A stretch of DNA of 34,589 nt from UBA7236 sp964638865. Its GTDB lineage: Bacteria > Bacteroidota > Bacteroidia > Chitinophagales > BACL12. Both the position numbers and the translations under genes were made by a program. Location of the stretch: contig CAZXBG010000022.1 in assembly GCA_964638865.1 (NCBI GenBank), positions 1 to 34,589 of the forward strand, written 5' to 3'. Below the pieces are notes generated by a model that did no database searches, had not been told where the DNA came from, and saw only the letters and a program-made list of their open reading frames with translations. This document shows, piece after piece, positions 30,643-34,589 of this stretch (positions are counted from its first letter, which is position 1; each line of letters begins with the position of its first letter).

Positions 30643-31452
30643 TTATTTACCAAATGCCCAGGTTAAAAAGTACGGCATAATTTCACTCCAGGTTTGCTGG
30701 TCGTGTTTACCGCCTTTTATGAGAACAAATTGAATATCCCGTTTATCGTCGTAACCCTTATTTTTTAGTTCCTGAATAAAATCTATGGTGTCGTCAATAG
30801 AATCTATAAGTCCGTTTTTATTACGGTCTGCCTCTTCGTCGTTTGTGCCACATTCAAACCAAAATTTTAATCCCTCCTTTTTTTCGGAGTTGCGTATCAT
30901 CTGATGAATTATTCTGTGTTTATCTTCTTTATACCCTCGGTTGTATGCTTTCATACGCCACCATAAACTGCCGGAAAACACACCTACTTTTGCAAAATAA
31001 TTCGGAAAGTTCCAAACAATATCAATTGCACTTAATCCTCCCATACTCCATCCGGCAACAACATTTTTATTTTTATCCCTCGATACAGAAAAATTGTTTC
31101 TGATATAAGGCAATAATTCGTTGATCATAAATTCGGAATAAAGTCCTGCCTTGGAACCTCTGTTTTTAAAATCCACTGCCGAACTGCTACCATACTCCTG
31201 CAATCTATCCTCATTGGCATGTACACCAATAACAATAAAAGGAGTAATAATATCCTCCCTGATCAACTCATTTATCACCTCGGTTATACCCATAGATGGA
31301 ATGTCCTGTCCATCATTAAGCCATAATACCGGATAGGGTTTTTGCTGGTAATGCGGTGGTAAAATTATAGTAAGTGCAACATCGCGGTTTAAATAAGACG
31401 ACCTTATTTTTACAAATTCAACACTTACCTTCGAGGCGACTTTAAGCTTCAT
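30643..31452 (-). CDS. Alpha/beta hydrolase, putative esterase (esterase D-like)
   Basis: 269 residues of the alpha/beta-hydrolase fold, putative-esterase family (COG2382/Fes-like). There is no signal peptide, so it is probably cytoplasmic. The nucleophile elbow GWSMGG gives the catalytic Ser. The acid is likely in the GTNDEEADRNKN loop, and the His is in GGKHDQQTWS near the C-terminus. YPVLWLNDGQD and PYIRNNFSVSRDKNKNVVAGWS are typical. It lies upstream of and divergent from the second esterase gene, with 138 bases between. In Bacteroidota such genes accompany ATP-grasp and YbdK genes, as here. Substrate unknown. Confidence 0.85.
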   Translation of the reverse strand: MKLKVASKVSVEFVKIRSSYLNRDVALTIILPPHYQQKPYPVLWLNDGQDIPSMGITEVINELIREDIITPFIVIGVHANEDRLQEYGSSSAVDFKNRGSKAGLYSEFMINELLPYIRNNFSVSRDKNKNVVAGWSMGGLSAIDIVWNFPNYFAKVGVFSGSLWWRMKAYNRGYKEDKHRIIHQMIRNSEKKEGLKFWFECGTNDEEADRNKNGLIDSIDDTIDFIQELKNKGYDDKRDIQFVLIKGGKHDQQTWSEIMPYFLTWAFGK

Positions 31453-31461
31453 TTAACAAGG

Positions 31462-31469
31462 CAAATTTA
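31462..31469 (-). promoter_or_regulatory. -7 promoter box TAAATTTG of first esterase gene
   Basis: Read leftward, TAAATTTG matches TAnnTTTG and ends nine bases before the ATG at 31452, giving a near-leaderless transcript. It faces the stronger rightward promoter at 31524-31554. Confidence 0.45.
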
Positions 31470-31523
31470 GCGCAAATAAGAATATAAATTTTAGATTAAT
31501 TAAACATTTACGTGTGCATTTGA

Positions 31524-31554
31524 TTGTCGGTTGACCTGTTTTATCGTACCTTTG
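31524..31554 (+). promoter_or_regulatory. Bacteroidota promoter (TTG-N20-TACCTTTG)
   Basis: TTG at 31524-31526 (within ATTGTCGG), a 20-base spacer, and a perfect -7 box TACCTTTG at 31547-31554, followed by a 36-base leader to the TTG start of the second esterase. It should drive the rightward esterase, ATP-grasp and YbdK genes. Confidence 0.7.
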
Positions 31555-31590
31555 CAGCGCTTTACATAACCTTATAAAAAAATCTAACTC

Positions 31591-32322
31591 TTGGAGCTAA
31601 ACGAAGAAAAACACAGTTGGTTGTCCCCTGCCCTGGGCATCAATGTTGAGATGCTTACTTTTGGGACAAAAGGTTTCCCATTGGTTTTATTCCCAACATC
31701 CATGGGAATGCACAACGAAAACCGCGATTTTAAATTAGTAGAATCCATTGGTTGGTTTATTGAGGCTGGACTAGTAAAAGTGTATTGCCCGGATAGCATT
31801 GATAAACACAGTTGGTATAACACAGAGGCGAATCCGGCTGACAGGGTATCAAATCAGATGCTTTATGAGCGAATGATATTGGAGGAGATTTATCCGGCTA
31901 TTAAGGAACAAACGGGTCATTATCGTATAGGAGTTGGCGGTTGCAGTTTTGGTGGATATCACGCATGCAATTTTGCTTTTAGAAACCCTGCTATTGTTGC
32001 TGCTATGTTTTCATTGCATGCAAAATTTGATATTAAAACGCAATTGGATGGCCATTACGACGACAATGTTTATTTTAATAATCCGGTGGATTATTTAGCA
32101 GGAATGGAGGATGAAAATCTCTGGAAGATGCAAATATTTTTAGGCTCTGCCGAATTTGATATGTGTCTGGATTCCAATTATAAAATGGCTCAAATGCTTG
32201 GAATTAAAAAAATTCCACATACTTTAGAGGTGCTGGAAGGCGAAAAACACGATTGGCCGGCATGGAGACAACAGTTACCAAAATTTTTATCCATGTTAGA
32301 TTACGACAAAATTTATAAATAA
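31591..32322 (+). CDS. Esterase-family alpha/beta hydrolase
   Basis: 243 residues, alpha/beta hydrolase. The nucleophile elbow is GGCSFGGYHA (catalytic Ser), and the C-terminal His lies in LEGEKHDWPAW. The N-terminus ELNEEKHSWLSPALGINVEMLTFG matches the family, so a TTG start at 31591 is preferred; the first ATG, 20 codons later, would drop this conserved part. There is no export signal. It is the first gene of a rightward run with ATP-grasp (32 bases on) and YbdK. It is probably a deacylase or peptide-releasing esterase in the same pathway. Substrate unknown. Confidence 0.85.
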   Translation: MELNEEKHSWLSPALGINVEMLTFGTKGFPLVLFPTSMGMHNENRDFKLVESIGWFIEAGLVKVYCPDSIDKHSWYNTEANPADRVSNQMLYERMILEEIYPAIKEQTGHYRIGVGGCSFGGYHACNFAFRNPAIVAAMFSLHAKFDIKTQLDGHYDDNVYFNNPVDYLAGMEDENLWKMQIFLGSAEFDMCLDSNYKMAQMLGIKKIPHTLEVLEGEKHDWPAWRQQLPKFLSMLDYDKIYK

Positions 32323-32354
32323 TACGACCACCTTTCGGGTATAAAAAAAACCAG

Positions 32355-33353
32355 ATGATAAAAAAAATAGGAATTATTCACGGAATGGAAGACTCCTTTC
32401 CCACTGCGTTTATCGATCGCATTAACAGCAAAAACATTGATGGTATTGTTGCTGAACGTGTTTTAATTGACAAGGTAATTCAAGGAGAACCCGGTGAATT
32501 TGCCGTTATTTTGGATCGTATTTCACATGATGCGCCTTTTTACAGGAGTTATCTGAAAAATTTGGCAATAAGCGGAACAGCGGTGATGAACAATCCGTTC
32601 TGGTGGAGTGCCGATGAAAAGTTTTTTAATAATGCACTCGCCGTAAAATTAGGAATTCCGGTGCCGAATACTGTTTTATTGCCATCACACGAATTACCTC
32701 CTAATACAAAATCTCATTCCTTCCGCAATTTAAAATATCCTTTGGATTGGGAAACTATTTTTAAATACATTGGATTTCCCGCCTATATGAAACCGCACGA
32801 TGGTGGTGGCTGGAAAGGCGTTTACAAAGTGGACACTATGGAAGATTTTTTTGAAAAATATGCGGAGACCGGAACAGATGTAAATATTTTACAGAGTGAG
32901 GTTACCTTCGATTATTATTTCCGGTGTTATTGCCTTGGGCAGAAGTATGTTCATATCATGTATTACGAACCGCGCAATGCTGCACATCTTCGGTATACTT
33001 GGAATGGACCGGAGGCTTCTGCAGAATTATTGGAAACTGTAAGAGTTTATACTTTAGCTTTAAATCAGGCTTTAGGGTATGATTTTAATACAGTGGAATG
33101 GGCGGTGAAGGACGGAATTCCCTATGCAATTGATTTCTGTAATCCTGCACCCGATGCGGAAAAGGTTTCTGTTGGAGAGGAAAATTTTGAATGGGTGGTT
33201 GAACATGCAGCATTGATGGCTATAGAAAGAGCAATGGCTCACAAGGAAGGTCAGGATAATTTAAGTTGGGGAACCTATGTGCATCACTCCGTAAATGGAA
33301 TCGCACATAATCGCGCAACGCAACCCATTTTTAATCCCGGTGTTTCGTCTTAA
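32355..33353 (+). CDS. ATP-grasp ligase
   Basis: 332 residues, ATP-grasp superfamily, which joins a carboxylate to an amine or thiol through an acyl-phosphate. The N-terminal domain has IGIIHGMEDSFPTAFIDRIN and VILDRISHDAPFYRSYLKN. The ATP-binding lid carries PAYMKPHDGGGWKGVYKV, and the metal site YAIDFCNPAPDAEKV carries the Asp and Asn for Mg. The sequence is RimK-like, although no Glu-tail signature shows. It lies 15 bases upstream of the YbdK gene, with no separate promoter seen. Together these two enzymes could make a dipeptide- or amide-like product. The substrates are not known. Confidence 0.87.
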   Translation: MIKKIGIIHGMEDSFPTAFIDRINSKNIDGIVAERVLIDKVIQGEPGEFAVILDRISHDAPFYRSYLKNLAISGTAVMNNPFWWSADEKFFNNALAVKLGIPVPNTVLLPSHELPPNTKSHSFRNLKYPLDWETIFKYIGFPAYMKPHDGGGWKGVYKVDTMEDFFEKYAETGTDVNILQSEVTFDYYFRCYCLGQKYVHIMYYEPRNAAHLRYTWNGPEASAELLETVRVYTLALNQALGYDFNTVEWAVKDGIPYAIDFCNPAPDAEKVSVGEENFEWVVEHAALMAIERAMAHKEGQDNLSWGTYVHHSVNGIAHNRATQPIFNPGVSS

Positions 33354-33368
33354 AAAGAAATAATTTAC

Positions 33369-34478
33369 ATGAGTAGTTTATATAAGGATTTTACATTAGG
33401 CATAGAGGAGGAATTTCAGATAATTGATCCCGAAACACGCGACCTTTCACATCGTCGCCATCATATTATTGAGAACGGTGCGAAATACGAAGTTGATATA
33501 AAGGCGGAGATGCATCAGAGTGTTGTGGAAGTTGCTACAAGTATTTGTAAGGACATGAAAGATGCGCGTAATCAAGTGGTGCAATTGCGCAAAATAATTG
33601 CGGAATTAGCCGATCGCGATAAATTAAAAATTGCAGCTGCAGGTACACATCCCTTTGCTTCCTGGGAAGAACAATTAATTACAAATCATCCACGATATCA
33701 GGAAATAGTAAATGAAATGCAGGAAGCTGCACGCAGTAATTTAATTTTTGGATTACACGTGCATATAGGAATGCCCTCCAGGGATGTTGCAGTGTATATG
33801 ATGAATTCGCTGCGTTATTTTTTACCACATATTTTTGCTTTATCCACTAACTCTCCTTTTTGGGAAGGAAGAGATACCGGATTTAAATCGTTCCGCACAA
33901 AAGTGTTTGATAAATTTCCACGCACAGGTATTCCGGATGTATTTAATGATGCAAGTCATTTCGATAATTTTGTTGCCCTCCTGGTAAAAACCAATTGTAT
34001 CGATAATGGAAAAAAAATATGGTGGGATTTGCGTGTGCATCCCTATTTTAATACCATCGAATTCAGAATGTGTGATATTCCATTGCGTGTAGATGAAACG
34101 CTTGCACTTGCTGCCTTAATGCAGGCAATCACGGCTAAATTATTTAAATTAAGCAAAAGTAATATCGGCTGGCGCAATTACGACCGTGCATTAATTCAGG
34201 AAAATAAATGGCGAGCAGCGCGTTATGGAATTGGAGGCAAATTAATCGATTTCGGCAAACAGGAAGAGGTGGACACTAAAGATCTTGTTCTCGAATTTTT
34301 AGATTTTGTGGATGACGTTGTAGATGAATTGGGAAGTAGAGAAGAACTCGATAATATCAAGTGGATGTTGAACAATGGAACCGGCGCCGACCGTCAATTA
34401 AAAACGTATTACGATAATAACAGAGACTTTAATAAGTTGGTTGATTTTATGATAGAAGAAAGTTATGTTGGTTTATAA
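33369..34478 (+). CDS. ybdK: Carboxylate-amine ligase, YbdK/GCS2 type
   Basis: 369 residues of glutamate-cysteine ligase family 2. Family marks: N-terminal TLGIEEEFQIIDPETRDLS (about 8-26), HQSVVEVATSIC, AAAGTHPFASW, LHVHIGMPSRD and the closing IEFRMCDIPLRVDETLALAA. The C-terminal segment ENKWRAARYGIGGKLIDFG is normal. YbdK of E. coli makes gamma-glutamylcysteine only weakly and the true substrate of many members is unknown. Coupled to an ATP-grasp ligase and two esterases, it probably makes a small amide or peptide rather than glutathione. The TAA overlaps the convergent partial gene at the palindrome TTATAA. Confidence 0.92.
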   Translation: MSSLYKDFTLGIEEEFQIIDPETRDLSHRRHHIIENGAKYEVDIKAEMHQSVVEVATSICKDMKDARNQVVQLRKIIAELADRDKLKIAAAGTHPFASWEEQLITNHPRYQEIVNEMQEAARSNLIFGLHVHIGMPSRDVAVYMMNSLRYFLPHIFALSTNSPFWEGRDTGFKSFRTKVFDKFPRTGIPDVFNDASHFDNFVALLVKTNCIDNGKKIWWDLRVHPYFNTIEFRMCDIPLRVDETLALAALMQAITAKLFKLSKSNIGWRNYDRALIQENKWRAARYGIGGKLIDFGKQEEVDTKDLVLEFLDFVDDVVDELGSREELDNIKWMLNNGTGADRQLKTYYDNNRDFNKLVDFMIEESYVGL

Positions 34479-34589
34479 TTTATTTTGGGTCAAATTCATT
34501 TTCTGGGGAGCATCAGTCATTTCAATATCATCAATTATCCTAAAAGTGGACATTCCTCTTTTGATATTTAGAATTCTTCTCCGGGTATG
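34473..34589 (-). CDS. 3' end of unknown protein (partial), paralogue of 1-66
   Basis: The last 38 codons and TAA stop of a leftward gene whose start is outside the window. The visible C-terminus, HTRRRILNIKRGMSTFR then IIDDIEMTDAPQKMNLT and QNKL, repeats the 17-residue peptide that ends the partial gene at 1-66. The preceding part is basic. The family is not recognised. It converges on ybdK with a six-base overlap. Being near-identical to a gene end 34 kb away, it is probably one of a multi-copy gene family or a mobile-element gene. Confidence 0.55.
   Translation of the reverse strand, partial: HTRRRILNIKRGMSTFRIIDDIEMTDAPQKMNLTQNKL
34486..34538. repeat. Right copy of 53-bp inverted terminal repeat
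   Basis: The reverse complement matches bases 1-53 with a single mismatch. The similarity stops sharply on the side of the stop codon, where the two genes then encode different last residues (HYSK versus QNKL). On the far side the right copy continues for 51 more bases but the left copy is cut off by the window edge. Confidence 0.9.

Noticed and set aside
32323..32354. Terminator between second esterase and ATP-grasp gene
   Set aside because: Only a three- to four-pair stem (ACC-TTTC-GGT) precedes the A-run, which is too weak to call; the genes are likely co-transcribed.
1..34589. Inverted ends as transposon terminal repeats or proof of a circular plasmid
   Set aside because: The inverted copies lie inside coding ends and the interior holds ordinary chromosomal housekeeping genes. 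A circular molecule cut in assembly would give direct, not inverted, overlaps.
34473..34589. Partial gene as the glutamine amidotransferase that can accompany YbdK genes
   Set aside because: Only 38 C-terminal residues are visible and none matches a motif I recognise.

Overview
The window is AT-rich DNA from a member of the Bacteroidota. Three things support this. Two large secreted proteins end in type IX secretion (T9SS) sorting domains. Several genes are preceded by the Bacteroidota -7 promoter box TAnnTTTG, often only a few bases from the start codon. Many proteins belong to families typical of that phylum (VTC/DUF4956 pair, PNGase F-like T9SS protein, LuxE-like acyltransferase, YbdK cluster). 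Placement below phylum is not possible by eye. No rRNA, tRNA, CRISPR array or intact insertion sequence was found.

Layout. 1-3259: the tail of an unknown gene, a TrmH-type RNA methyltransferase, and a two-gene signalling operon (hybrid histidine kinase plus a membrane-anchored response regulator). 3330-6498: a rightward operon of prenyl diphosphate synthase, RlmH, rhomboid protease and threonine aldolase. 6527-8956: leftward DUF937-like protein and secreted M1-family metallopeptidase. 8957-9845: about 890 bp without a convincing gene, possibly a decayed one. 9846-12737: five tightly packed envelope genes built around a VTC-domain protein and a DUF4956 membrane protein. 12738-17676: hemF behind a striking palindrome, a lipoprotein, a LuxE-like acyltransferase, a sirtuin lacking zinc cysteines, a NUDIX hydrolase and an RDD membrane protein, with decayed intergenic repeats in two gaps. 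17677-23913: saccharopine-dehydrogenase-like enzyme, cytidine deaminase, archaemetzincin-like protease and a 1141-residue T9SS protein with a PNGase F fold split by a LamG domain. 23999-28226: LolD-like ATPase, an orphan membrane protein flanked by inverted ATTAGC repeats, a small conserved protein, a good terminator and an FG-GAP T9SS protein. 28370-30593: three proteins of unknown function, one a short membrane protein with an HExxH motif. 30643-34478: two esterases, an ATP-grasp ligase and a YbdK-type carboxylate-amine ligase, probably one pathway for a small amide or peptide. 34473-34589: the tail of a second unknown gene.

The two unknown tails at the window ends share a 53-bp near-identical stretch in inverted orientation, so the window is bounded by copies of a repeated gene or element. 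The most interesting candidates are the ATP-grasp/YbdK/esterase cluster, the VTC-DUF4956 envelope cassette, the split PNGase F-like protein, the variant archaemetzincin, and the inverted repeats that carry the stop codons of two convergent genes. None is proven novel from sequence alone.
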